Assembly (NCBI RefSeq): GCF_000143415.4
Contig: NW_003314336.1
Coordinates: 800,354 to 864,353, forward strand
DNA: 64,000 nt
Reading direction: 5' to 3'
DNA from: Selaginella moellendorffii
Lineage: Eukaryota; Streptophyta; Lycopodiopsida; Selaginellales; Selaginellaceae
In this document: piece after piece, positions 1 through 11,083 of the stretch
Layout: each line of letters begins with the position of its first letter
How positions within the stretch are numbered: position 1 is the first letter of the stretch
Made by a program: the position numbers and the translations under genes
The notes under the pieces: model-generated
Told to the model about the DNA's origin: nothing
The model's database searches: none
Seen by the model: the letters and a program-made list of their open reading frames with translations, nothing else

Positions 1-365
1 CCGTATATCTCCTTTCTCGCTTAAAAATTCCAAAGTCGAATGGTTATCAATTGATGTTGAGACTACTCGAGAATGGTAGTGGGATTAAGATAGAGAAGGT
101 GTCTCTAACAGATTTAGCAAGAACTAAATCAATAAGAGGGAGAGAACCACCTTTGGTAGTCTAATAAGCCCTATGTTGGAGAGACTATGCTCCTTAGAGT
201 ATGGACAAGGCATGGTGAGCCTTCGGTGTCAAACCATTAACGAATATTGGCTGGATGCCAAAGATGGAAAGGTAATACATGCTGGTATTACTTTATAAAA
301 TAGTTTATCGTTTGATGCGGACATCAAACTTCGTATATGGGTGGTGGAGTTGTGAGACACAAATC
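1..365. other. No gene recognised
   Basis: Unique-looking sequence of mixed composition before the minisatellite. No open frame with a recognisable protein and no clear repeat terminus is visible. It may be the edge of a mobile element that begins outside the window. Confidence 0.4.
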
Positions 366-668
366 CCTAAGCCCCAATATGGAGCCTGAGATGGAGTCCA
401 AGATGGACCCGAGATGGAGTCCGAGATGGACCCGAGATGGAGTTCGAGATGGACCCGAGATGGAGTTTGAGATGGAGTCTGAGATGGAGTCTAAAATGGA
501 CCCAAGATGGACCGAGATGGAGTCCGAGATGAGTCCCTCGAGATGGAGTCCAAGATGGACCCGAGATGGAGTCTGAGATGGACCCAAGATGGAGTCTGAG
601 ATGGACCGAGATGGAGTCTGAGATGGACCCAAGATGGAATCTGAGATGGAGTCCAAGAAGGACCCGAG
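366..668. repeat. Minisatellite, 11-12 bp units
   Basis: Degenerate tandem array built from two alternating units, GAGATGGAGTCC (12 bp) and GAGATGGACCC (11 bp), with AAGATGGACCC variants. Because the unit lengths differ, the reading frame changes along the array. The open frames across it on both strands (for example repeated SISDSILGPSQTPSR on the minus strand) are best explained as repeat artefacts rather than a protein. Confidence 0.85.
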
Positions 669-795
669 ATGGAGTCCGAGGTCGAGACCAAGACTGAGAC
701 CGAGACCGAGACCGAGACCGAGACTAGGACTAGGACCAAGACCGAGATCGGGACTAGGCCGGGACCGGGACTGAGATCAAGGCCAAGACCGAGTC
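669..795. repeat. Hexamer-type array (GAGACC)n
   Basis: Adjoins the GAGATGGA minisatellite and looks like a shorter derivative: repeated GAGACC and GACTAGGACC-like units, purine-rich on the plus strand. It encodes a TETETETETRTR-like low-complexity frame that I do not regard as a gene. Confidence 0.7.
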
Positions 796-1300
796 CCAAA
801 GTCCCAGACTATGGAAAGGAAGAGGAGTGGCCCTCTAGTGTAGTGACCAATGATACGGTCATGTGGGGAGGAAGTCCCAGAGGACAATGGGACTTAGTGG
901 TCGGGCTTGTAGGCCTTGTCCCAGTGGTAGTGTTGGCAAACACGGCTATGGACAGAAAAGGGACTTGGTGGGGACTATAAAAGGGATATTGGGGAAGGTT
1001 GTTCCCCATGTCTGTGGGCATCTTAAGGATGCTAAGGAGCGGACCTAGGATGGTCACTCATGAATGGATGGCAAAATCTTTGAGAGACAAGACTGCGATG
1101 CAGGTGGTGTTGGACCACCAGTATGACCAAGGTGAATGAGCATGGCCTTAGTATAACAAGCTAGTATGTTGATGGTACCTTGGGGTGTTAGTTATGGGAT
1201 CGGACACTTAGAGCATTTGGACCAAGTGCTGGGTGTGTTATGTCAGTTGATGTATCTCCAAGTGTGTAGAGGACGATCTACATATTCTAAATGTTTTTCT
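796..1300. other. No gene recognised
   Basis: Unique-looking sequence between the minisatellite and the RPA1 remnant. A TATAAAAG box lies near 976, but no coding sequence can be tied to it. Confidence 0.35.
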
Positions 1301-1307
1301 TAATAGA

Positions 1308-1668
1308 ATGAGTGTTTTAGATGCTTCTAAGCTCGGCCAAAAGACATTTGTAGACGTGATTGGTGGTGTAATGTGGATTGGACAAACATTTATCCTAAGG
1401 ATTCTGGAGCATTCATGAGAAGGAGGATGCTTTCTTTGAGTGATGAATCAGGCCACAGTATAGACATGTGTCTGTGGGATTCAAAGGCTGAAGATGAAGG
1501 TTCAGAAATTGAGGAGGAACCTGGGCGAGGGGAGAGGCCTATTGTATGCGTGAAGGGCAGCCGATTTCAGATTACAATGGCAAATCCATTTCAGTCACAG
1601 GTGGCTCCACCCTTTTAGTTGATCCTGAATTAGAAGATGTCTCATGGCTGTGTGAATGGATGGTTGCT
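1308..1668 (+). pseudogene. RPA1 (replication protein A large subunit) remnant
   Basis: Pieces of the RPA70 OB-fold region occur in the right order but in different frames. KTFVDVIGGVMWIG, then PKDSGAFMRRRMLSL and SDESGHSIDMCLW, then ERPIVCVKGSR are followed, in a shifted frame, by ISDYNGKSISVTGGS and LLVDPELEDVSWLCEW. This is the conserved order VDVIG, then DESG-(V/I)-xxLW, then VKG-R-SDxxGKSxS of the single-stranded DNA-binding domain B. Frame changes are needed near 1390-1400 and near 1562, and the homology ends before the rest of the protein. A polypyrimidine stretch ending in AG before 1308 resembles a retained splice acceptor. The result is a dead, truncated copy. Family assignment is fairly secure; which paralogue it came from cannot be told. 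Confidence 0.72.
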
Positions 1669-3792
1669 ACCTACAACACAACCATATTTGTCCATGTGAC
1701 CAACTCTTCTTCTAAAGCAGTGATTTCTGGTACAAAGACAATATCTGAGATGTTGTTTATCAACCTGAAGGTTTCCAAGTTCTCTGCAATTTTTCGTGTT
1801 ATTGTTACTCTCTTATATATAAACTCACCTAAACTAGAAACATCTACAAGATGAAAAATATCTCTTACAAGATCAAAAATATATAAAAAAAATATTGAGA
1901 AGTAAATTAAAAAAAAATAGAGTATAGATTTTTTTAGTTAAAAACCAGATAGTGGAGTATTTGAATCAAGAAACACAGTGCTATTATTTCAAAATATAAA
2001 TAACTAATTATATTATAAACTACTTTAATTTTTCCATTTGGAGAAATCATTGAAGATATAAATATCAAAAACATGTACATAGTTAAAGATATTTAAAAAA
2101 TATCATTAGTTTTTGAGGACTTTTATAAGTAAAATTAATTTTATAAATCACATTTAGCCTACAAAAGAAGACTTCTCTACAATATCCATCTTGAAATTAG
2201 TATAAATCATAGTTGTAAATATAGTTTTATAAATGTATAACTTTATAGATGCTATATTTGTGTTATAAAAATAATATATTTTTATCATTTGAAAACAATA
2301 TTAAATTTTAATATACTTTCTGTTTATATGTTAATATGATATCTAATTATATGATTTAAATTATTATATTATTTAAAATATAAATATCAAAAATGTCTTT
2401 TTTTAAATTAAAAATGAAGAATTATTGATAATAAAATGCAATCATAACACTTTACTCACAAATGATAAGCTTAATAATACAAGGTTTTTCTCTAAACAAT
2501 ATACTAATTAAATAGTTAAATATTTATTATATTTTTAGATGACAGTAAATAATGTATCCTATACAAAATAATATAATATTAATATTTACATAGTAATGTG
2601 TTAGATCCATGTTTATAATTAAAACATTAATACTTTTATAATCTATTTTAATCCGTAATCATGCTCATCTTTATATAATTTCTGAATAGTAACTAGTGTT
2701 AAAACATTTAATATTAATTTATTTTAAACGTGGAATCTATTGTTTTATCATAAAGCATTAGTACCAGTTTGACTTAATACAACCATTATATCTCTAATAT
2801 AATAATTATTTTTGGATGTACCTTTTTTCAAACACCTCTGATGTAGTGTGAATATCTAGATAGATTTACTTATTTACATTTCTTTAATGTAAAATCGGAC
2901 ACATTATAAAAATTCTATTATTCTTTAGTAAACTATGAAAGTTAGAGCCATTATTACAGTTTAGATAAAACCATTTGCTCAATATGAAACCAAAATTATA
3001 ATTTCCCCAAACTAACATATTATTTTTTTAGTATATATAACTCTTTGGTTTTGTGAAAATTAAATTTCTTTTCAAGTATGGCAGTAATCTTGTAGATGTA
3101 TTTAGGTTTGTATAACCATTTATAAAGGCAATAAGAAAATTGAAACCAAATTTAATGATGATTAAAAAATATTCTTATGTTCCTGAACACTTGGATTATT
3201 ATCTAATTGCATTATTGTCCATTTCTTTGGAGATGAATAGGAGTAAGATTAAGATAAATTTAACCTTGTATACAATCAAAATTTCTACCATTGTAGAATT
3301 ACGAAAGAAGATCTATTTATCTTCAGTATGCTATATCTCCCAGGAGATATTTCAGCATACTCTTTGATCTATAGAATAAAACCTTTATAGAACAAAGAGT
3401 GTTTGATTGATTCAATAGTACATTAGTAAAATTAAACATAATTGTTTTGTACAAAGATCATATATAGTAGACACAATAGAAAATATACTATAAAGTTAAA
3501 AAGTAAATAAAATTGTGAATATAGAAAATGATATATTTCATAACTTAAAATATAAGAGTTGAATGGCTCCAGCTATTTTATCTTATAAATTAGCTTTAGT
3601 TTTATCAATAATTTTATGATGCTAATCACACACTCATAAATGAATCTAATCACATTGAGTTGTTGGTTAGCTCAGATATAGTCTAGTTCTATAAGAAGAA
3701 TATTATAACATAAAGCATCATTTTCATACTTTCTAATTAAATTTTTCTTTCTTTTAATAGATCATTTTCTAATAAACCCATTACATGTTTTA

Positions 3793-3794
<2 letters not shown>

Positions 3795-3838
<44 letters not shown>
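3795..3838. repeat. (CT)n microsatellite
   Basis: Uninterrupted CT dinucleotide tract of about 44 bp. The adjacent frame reading SLSLSLSL is an artefact of the tract. Confidence 0.97.
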
Positions 3839-3842
<4 letters not shown>

Positions 3843-3983
3843 TATGTATTTTTCCACTATTTCAAATGCTCAAAGCTTTGCATATTATAGCAGAAAACAC
3901 ATGTAAAAATGGTAATTTCTTGGTTACACAATGTATCTACAATTTTTTAAAGCCTGTTATGGTCAACACCATTTTTTTTTCTT

Positions 3984-3987
<4 letters not shown>

Positions 3988-4021
<34 letters not shown>
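3988..4021. repeat. (TA)n microsatellite
   Basis: Uninterrupted TA dinucleotide tract of about 34 bp in AT-rich DNA. Confidence 0.97.
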
Positions 4022-4025
<4 letters not shown>

Positions 4026-5121
4026 TTTGGTGTTTCTGGATATGTAAGTGCTCTGTGAATTTATCTCTTTTTATTTAGTTTAAACCACTCATTAAATTTT
4101 GGATGACTTCTTTTTAAAGCAATTTCTTCTTCACCATTGTTAAATTACTCACTTTGATCTTTTATTTGTATATGAGTTTCCATGTAAATCATAACCATAT
4201 ATCCTTCATCTTCCCTCTTCTACAAAAATATAGCAAAAGTTTTACTTGCTTTAATTTCATTCCAATGAAGTCATCCTTCAACTTGACTACTTCCCTCATT
4301 AGTTTAAACGTGTACCTCAACACAGTCATGACCTGTATATATGTATTTAAACAAATACTTAATACTTTTCACAATGGAACATCCACATTTGCAACTTTCC
4401 ATCTTTTGGCTTTTAGATTATTTAGAAAGTGGGAGAGTAATGCTTTGCAAAAGTGAATGAAGTATTTCAAAACAAAAGGTAAGTGCAATTTTCTTGGTTG
4501 TGTTGAAGGTTCATAACTTTATAGGTATTGATAACATTTCAAGCTTCGTCGCCCAATATGTGGTTATAACCTGAAAAATGATTCTGTGGTGAGGTCCTTT
4601 TGCAACTAGAAATATTAAAAAGATTTCTTTTTTTAATATAATTTTATTTAAAAACCTATTTACATCTAGTATGAATACATAAAGATTAGGGTCACATCTC
4701 ATAGTGAAGGGACTGATGTTGGACATATCATTTAAGGCAAATGAGATATTGATCAAAGTTTACAAATAGTTACCTCATGCTTTGTCGACCAAAAAATTGG
4801 CACTTCACAAAGTAAATCAAGCACCCCATATGAGGTTTGTTTCAATACACAACATGTTGTATTCTGATATGTCCTTTCAAGAGTTTGAAAGAGCATGTGC
4901 AAAGACTCTAGACTTCAAGGCATTTTGGTTATAGTATTTATGAAAGACATCCTTTACAAGCTTTGGGTTGTCATGTTTCAATACAAGAATGGTGAGCTAT
5001 TGAATATTGAATGAAAGGTAGAGAAAAGAAGGCTCCAAAGGATCTATGGATTTTTTTTTAGAGAAATTCTACAAAAACTTTAATTAAAAATTATTGTTTG
5101 TCAAAATGGAATTCATGAAAC

Positions 5122-5139
5122 TTTAGGGTTTAGGGTTTA
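5122..5139. repeat. Short interstitial telomere-type repeat
   Basis: TTTAGGGTTTAGGGTTTA: about two and a half copies of the plant telomere unit TTTAGGG. On the minus strand it starts inside the last codons and stop of the Gly-rich protein remnant (the AAACCCTAA reads as Lys-Pro-stop), so it sits exactly at the 3' end of that fragment. Confidence 0.85.
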
Positions 5140-5415
5140 TGGTTGTTGGTATCCCTGCCATAGCCACGGCTAGATCCATTGCCATTGCCATAGCTGAATC
5201 GCTTCCCCTGCCACAGATCCATCACTATTGCCATAGTTGAATCCCTTGTCAGGGCCACTACTAGATCCATTGGCACCACTACAGCCATTGCCAAATCCAT
5301 TGCTGCCACTGTCACAGCCAAATTTATTGCTGCACTGCAAGATCCATTGCTTCCAGATGCCACACTCTCACTGTCAAATCTGCCATAACTACTCTTATTT
5401 TCTCCAGATGCCACT
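5135..5415 (-). pseudogene. Frameshifted Gly/Asn/Ser-rich protein remnant
   Basis: The minus strand reads ASGENKSSYGRFDSES and then GSNGSCS. After a frame change it reads GCDSGSNGFGNGCSGANG, SSSGPDKGFNYGNSDG, and after another change FSYGNGNGSSRGYGRDTNN to a stop. Stitched across frames this is a continuous Gly/Asn/Ser/Tyr low-complexity domain like the C-terminal tails of plant glycine-rich RNA-binding proteins. No RRM is visible upstream, so the parent gene is not identified. At least two frameshifts (near 5335 and 5205) argue that it is a dead copy. A Gly-rich repeat in a mobile-element protein is the main alternative. Confidence 0.45.
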
Positions 5416-5746
5416 CACATGGCCAGATCCAACTTTAGCATCACTATAGTATAAGGTTTGGGTTCTTAATCATGGATGCAACCATAGCATCAGCTCCTAG
5501 AAGCTGAGTCCATAACCAAGAATCCTAGAGCCCTAAACTTAAACTAAAAGTCATCATCATCTTTCTTCTTGGTGAAGGAATGTCTCCTGTCTGGCTAATG
5601 AGTTTTGTGAGCTTCTCTCCTAGTGTCCCAACAATCTGACCAAGAATTTTGTTGAGAATTACACTTCACACAAAAAATTTAGATCTAAACTCTAATTTTT
5701 ATAAACTTTAACCATGCATTTCAATTATACTAAAAATGAAAGATTG

Positions 5747-5773
5747 AAAGTGGATTTTTTAGAAATCCACTTT
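5747..5773. repeat. Perfect 11-bp inverted repeat
   Basis: AAAGTGGATTT and AAATCCACTTT separated by a 5-base loop. It could be the fold-back of a small MITE-like element or chance; no transcript context is visible. Confidence 0.6.
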
Positions 5774-5799
5774 ATAAAAATCTGTGTGATCAACATAGT

Positions 5800-5862
5800 C
5801 AAACATACTAGAGCATTGTCTCTTGTGTTATCAGCACAGCAAACATACTAGAGCATTGTCTC
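5800..5862. repeat. Two-copy direct repeat, 40-bp period
   Basis: The 23-base segment from 5800 (CAAACATACTAGAGCATTGT plus CTC) recurs unchanged from 5840. The DNA between the copies is also partly similar. It looks like a recent local duplication in non-coding DNA. Confidence 0.75.
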
Positions 5863-6772
5863 CATAGGGTCTTCCACTAAAAATTGGATTAACCCATTTA
5901 TTAGTTGTTATGTTTAAAATAATTTTATAACAAACACAACATTAATAACAAAACACATCTACAATTTCTAGTACCTATTATCAACTTTTAAATGTTGAAT
6001 AAAGTAAAAGGGTATAAGTGTATAGAAAATTTAAATAGAATACAGAAATATGCATATTTTATTAGCCCAGAAACCCACCATAAAATATTTAAAACTATTC
6101 ATTTCAATAATTATTTTAATATCTAAAGGAATCACTAACAGTTGTGCTAAAAATATTTACATTTTCTTTTAGAAATTTTTATATTTATTTTCATCTATAT
6201 TTTCCAGCAGAGCTGGAATCCCAGCTAGTTTTTTAAAATACTGGTTTAACGTTAACCATATTAATGGGGTATTAATACTGGGTTAATGTAAAGTTTTTAA
6301 AATACATGTAAAATTTACATAAAAGAAGTCCCACGCTCTTTTTAAAACAATGGGACACTGTGACAGTGTCTTGTCAGCCAAGGGAGTGTCCTCTCCTCAG
6401 ACGTGAGGGTGTGTCTGTCAAAGGTTGAAGCACAAAGGTTGAAACCACTGGCTTGTCAGCCTTCCAAGATAAACGATCCGCCAGGCTTGTGAAATTCAGC
6501 ACCTGTAACTGCTTCACCAAACAACATTGCAACAGTGTGAGGTACTGCTTTCATTTGATAACTGGTAACATCTCATGTTCGTGCTGATACGAACATGCCG
6601 GAATTCGATCACAGTAAAACGACTTCTGTTAGAAGCTCGTTTGGTCTAAAAGAGTGTTCGGAAATGCACTGAACAGTATTCCTTGTAGAAAGTATAAAAT
6701 ACACCAAAAAAAAAAAATCAGGCCAAGATGAACTATTCTATCTCAGTCAACTTAGGGTTCTTGTGTTGAAAG

Positions 6773-9271
6773 ATGGAGGAGGAACCTGAGAAGCCTGAGG
6801 AACTGTGCCTCCAATATGTCATCCATCACGCTGCCTATGATGCCAAGCAATGCAAGGATCGTGGGAAACGTATGACTGCCAGAGCCCTTCTGGAAGCATG
6901 CGAGAAAATTCTATTTGGTTTTGTGATGGAGGGCCCTCCAGACTTGTCTTGCAATGACTATGTTACTTCAGTCTGCTCAGGCCTTAACGTAGTGCATCCT
7001 TACGATGTGGTGTTTGTAGAACAGGTATGCTGCTCATTTTAACTAAATTAATTTCTCCAACCTCCACAGACTAAGTAAAACAGGTGCTTTATGGCTGCTG
7101 CCGCTATACAAAGCTTTTGAGTATACTCATGTCAAAACTATTCAAATGTAAGGCAGCATTTACACGGGCTGCAGATCGCTTCCTTTACACAGTCCTCGGA
7201 TACCTCATTCTTATTCGCTTAGAAGAAATAACGTTCCCAAACCTTTGGTGAGGATATATCCTGCTGAGGTATAGTTTCTAGTCTTACACAGTTTTGCCTT
7301 TTTTTGTACTAGTCTTTTGATACTTAGCCAGCATGCTCAGAAGGTCCTCCCATTGGTCGAGTTTATCTTTAATACGAGCTATTTGAGGAACAATTGCAAG
7401 GCAGAATGGCTGAAAATTTATGACGTGGAAGTATTGACTTTCTGCTTTTACTTGCAGTCAGCTGAATTTTTGGTTTTCATGTCAGTTTGTGGACGATTTG
7501 ATCAGCAGGATAGGGAGGTGGACGTCCGAAGCTGCCAATTTAGAAAGAAGGTTCTTTAAAACATTGCTCAATTTGCACAGAACTGTTATCTTTAATTTTT
7601 TTCCTTTTCAGGGTAGCAGAAAAGGTTTTTATTAAAGACCTACGAACAGGGAGAAAAACCGCACCTCGACCTTTTAAGCTGTCAGTTTGTCCTAGACCAA
7701 AATCACAACCGAAGAAAGAAGAGGTGGCTTTTTTCCTGCTATAAAGTTAAACTTGAATTGTCCTAATCTATGAGCCTACCAGTCCATTCCGTTCAAAGCC
7801 AGGCCCATGCCAAAGTTTAAAGACCCACCAACAGTCGTGCAAAGAGCCATGGAGAGTGTCAGCCTCGAAAATAGAAAACGAGAGGCAGATTTCTACGCAG
7901 ATCCAAATTATCAGCCCTTTCGTCTCCGAAGCCTTGAAAGGCCCACAAACATAGATGAGATTAGAGACAAGGTCTTTCTGTCACGACATTAATTGAGATT
8001 TAATTTCCTTTTTATTATGTGTAGGTAGAAAGACAACGAGCTTCAGAAAATGCATACATTCCGGCACAATCCACCCATTTTCCAGAGCCTGCAAGTATAG
8101 AGGTTCTAAAAGTTTGCAGCTTTTGGGACTACTCTGTATCTTTTCCTTATCGCAGGTTAAATTGAATGCATCGGCAGTTCTTCGGGAGCATGCTCTCTAT
8201 CTAAGGCAAGTGGATGCTGATAAACAACGTGTCCAAGCATTTGAGACTGAGCTCAGAGATGAAGCGAGCTTCAAATCCTGGCAAGTAAGATGACAGAAAC
8301 AAATTTTAGAGCCCATTTTCCCTCAAAATTTACTCTTAGGAGGAAGAGCGGGCCAAGTTTGAAATGGGACAATCCTTAGAAAATCGATTTAGACGCGACT
8401 GTGTGGCAGGCATTGCCCAGGCAATACAAGATGCAAGGAACACAGTGGTACTTATATGAAAAGCTCCCTTAAAATGTGATATTCTTCTTATACAGATGAA
8501 TGCTTGAATCCATGTGACCTGGTGATGTGAATTAGATAAAAGATAGACATGAAACCGCCAATGATGTGAGACAGCAGAACCAGGCGCTCATAGCTCAAAG
8601 ACAAGAGTTTGAATTGAATGTGGAGTTACTAAACAGGCTAAGACATGAAAATGTCCTCCAAAATCGTGTTGCTTCAAAGGTATTTTAAAGCAATCCTCTT
8701 TGTATGGAAGCCGTGATGCTTCGCACAGGAAGCAGTAAGCAAAGTAAACAAGGAAAAAAAAGTCAAGGCGCAGAAAATCATGAACTTATCTTATGAGAAT
8801 CATGCTGAGCGAGATTTTACTCGATCAACAGAGCTCAGGATCAAACAGGAGCTAGTGCGCCAGCTTCATGTATGCTCTTTAGAATTTTCAATCGCACATA
8901 CCACCAGTTGTACAGGATATAGAGTTCGCGTTTGAGCGCGAGGAAAAGAAGTTTGACCCTAATAGCACTGCTGATCATGGACTATTAGCAGAGATGTCGA
9001 TTACAGAACTCAGAAAACGGCTGGAGCTTGTGAAGGAAGCGTTTGAGGGGAAGCATGAGTCACGACGAGTAAAAATTTTTGCTGTTAAAAAGGAGGTATA
9101 ATTTTTATATCTTTTATACTAAAAAGATAGTTCTGATGGCAGAGAAGGGAAAGTTTGGTTAAAAAGTCGCTCTATGTAAAGAAAATGCGTGAAGTGGCAC
9201 GGATAGAGCAAATATCCAAGAGGGAAACTAAGAGGAGAAGCCGACCCTCTACAGCTGTAACAATAGATTAA
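6773..9271 (+). CDS. CFAP99: Cilia- and flagella-associated protein 99-like
   Basis: Multi-exon gene with introns of roughly 50-70 bp. Exon 1 starts MEEEPEKPEELCLQYV and ends at the donor near 7024. The next exon, from 7084, gives VLYGCCRYTKLLSIL and, at its end, GYLILIRLEEITFPNLW. Further exons give NNCKAEWLKIYDVE, FVDDLISRIGRWTSEAANL and RPMPKFKDPPTVVQRAMESV. The motifs V-L-x-G-C-x-x-Y-x-K-L-L, Y-L-x-x-x-x-L-E-E and K-x-E-W-x-x-I-Y-D are those of the CFAP99 N-terminal domain. The C-terminal half is charged coiled coil and ends SRPSTAVTID-stop. CFAP99 belongs to motile cilia; in a plant it would serve only the sperm flagella. An AACCCTAA element lies at 6752-6759, just before the start. Family call good; some downstream exon borders are inferred. 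Confidence 0.8.
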
Positions 9272-9885
9272 TAGCTAGGTCAATGATGCATTTTACACAG
9301 ACTTTCAATATTCTTCAAGTTTTGTCAATTTCTTCCACTTGTGTATTTTATTTACCAGAAAAACCAAAATTTAAGCATAATTTTGTTATTGCTCGGGGTC
9401 TTTTCATGGAGGTACTTGTTGCGTCATCTTTGTATCTCAGCTCCTTTATGAGCAAAACTAGCAGAAAGGCGACAGGAGAAGAGTCGCCATTTAAAATACC
9501 CTTGAGCTGACCTAAGCTGCTTGGTCATGAAAAAGTGTATTTTGAGCTTCACTTACTTGTTCACTCTCTTTTGGTGCTGGAATAGAAATGTCTTTCAAAG
9601 TAAGAATTCATGTCAAAAGATTAAGTCATGTGAAGATTATTTGTGCAGTTCTGATGTGTCAGATTAGTTCAGCAACAGTATATGGAAAACTAGTTACTCC
9701 TTTAAAAGAGCAAGCACAAGTTACTCAGTTAAGATTTCTTTCTTTCGTGCTTCAATGCTTAGTGCAGTTCAAATATTTTAAAATTTTAGACTTGTTCTTA
9801 AGAGATTCAAAGATAATTGAACTAAAACAGTAAACAGTAAATGGATCAATTTTATTATGCCATATGATCTCCATACATGATACTC
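9272..9885. other. No gene recognised
   Basis: Intergenic DNA after CFAP99. Short open frames have no recognisable motif and no convincing splice structure. Confidence 0.5.
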
Positions 9886-10215
9886 CATAATAACTGCTCA
9901 CCAGAGTGACATTCTCCAGCTCAAGAGGAGCATTCAAGGTACAGCTTTCTAGGGATCCATTTGCACTGAGACTCAGTGCATGAACAAAGAGCTCTCCAAG
10001 GAGAATGCCGAGCTTCACAATGAGATCCAACAGCTCAAGGCAAAACAGCCACCAATTGTCATGGAGGATGACAATGACTTCCGACAGAAACTCAGGAGCA
10101 ATCACAATGATGATGCTTCCAGTAGAAACTTGACAAGTACAAGGACAAGCTTTCTAGAGCTGCAGCAGCTACAAAGCAGTCCAATGCCATGGTGCAGTGA
10201 GAGAAGCTCAACTTA
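9886..10215 (+). pseudogene. Coiled-coil protein fragment, unidentified
   Basis: A plus-strand frame reads ILQLKRSIQGTAF, then a stop, then MNKELSKENAELHNEIQQLK and a charged Asp/Asn/Ser-rich stretch. An internal stop and probable frame changes toward 10200 indicate a broken sequence. The heptad-like Leu spacing suggests a coiled coil, as in retroelement gag proteins or cytoskeletal proteins. I do not recognise the family. Confidence 0.35.
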
Positions 10216-11022
10216 GTTGTGGGAGAAAAGTGGAGCACAGGAAATCAACCTTGTATTTAGGAGCATCATCTCGAAACTCCAATCTTGAGATTCAGGAATA
10301 GGAAGAAGTGACAGATGCCACCATGTAGAACTAAATAATAGGGTGAGTTAGCACTCAAGCCCTATCCTTACTTCTTTTATATTTTGGCCTTCCATCATCA
10401 ATGCACATTCACATGCTCAAGATCTGGAGTCCTCAAGTGATGCCAAGTCTATCCTTACTCATGATCTTAGCAAGAGCCTTCTTGGGGATCGAAGGACTTG
10501 AGTCACTCTTTATTCTCATTTTATTTATGTTTGTTTGTGTCTAGCTCAAGAACCACTGCAGTAGTATGCAAGATCAATATAAGCAAGTTTAACAGCAAAC
10601 AAGCCTTCTTCTCTTCTCTCTCCTCTTTTCTTCCTCTCTCTTGTTCCTCAGGTTTTCACACCCATTTTCAGGGGCTTTGATTGCTTCATTTACTTCACTT
10701 TGTAAGTGAATGTTTTCCACTTTGGATGTGCCAAGTTTTCAAGCAGTGCTTCATTGCAGAAATCTGAGCAGAAACAAGGATTTCTAGATAATTCTTGAGT
10801 TTTTGACTTTGATAATTTTATCCATGATTTCTGGAAAAGATTGAAATGATTTGACTAAAAATTAGGAAATAACTTAGAAGACAATGTATAGTAGGGATAG
10901 TGGGTAGGTTGGGCATGGTCTAGCTCTCGCTTGCGTGTTTATCCTTGTTTTGTGTTCGGCTTGACTCTAAACCCAAGTTCCACACCATGCTAGCTAGTAG
11001 AGTATCCATTGTAAACTCCTAA

Positions 11023-11083
11023 GTTTGGACTTCCCGGGGAGGTCACCCAGCCCAGTACTATTCAAACCCAAGGACACTTAACC
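11023..11083 (-). repeat. 5S-rRNA-like segment, copy 1
   Basis: Read on the minus strand this is GTTAAGTGTCCTTGGGTTTG followed by AATAGTACTGGGCTGGGTGA and CCTCCCCGGGAAGTCC. It tracks the plant 5S rRNA internal promoter and 3' region (GTTAAGCGTGCTTGGG..., AGTAGTACTAGGATGGGTGA, CCTCCCGGGAAGTCC). Boxes A and C are largely kept; the 5' half of 5S rRNA is absent. Carrying a 5S promoter segment is the hallmark of Cassandra-type TRIM retrotransposons, but no complete LTR can be drawn here. Confidence 0.7.

Larger units (their letters stand above)
1860..5115. other. AT-rich intergenic DNA, no gene
   Basis: Very AT-rich sequence with only short open frames of biased composition and no recognisable domain. 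It contains the two microsatellites listed separately and a small palindrome near 3333-3350 (ATATCTCC-CA-GGAGATAT). Degenerate transposon DNA is possible, but I see no terminal repeats. Confidence 0.6.

Noticed and set aside
324-656. Minus-strand frame of repeated SISDSILGPSQTPSR
   Set aside because: Produced by the minisatellite units; frame and composition change with the repeat.
11023-11083. Functional 5S rRNA gene
   Set aside because: The 5' half of 5S rRNA and its terminal stem are missing, and there is no spacer or tandem array.
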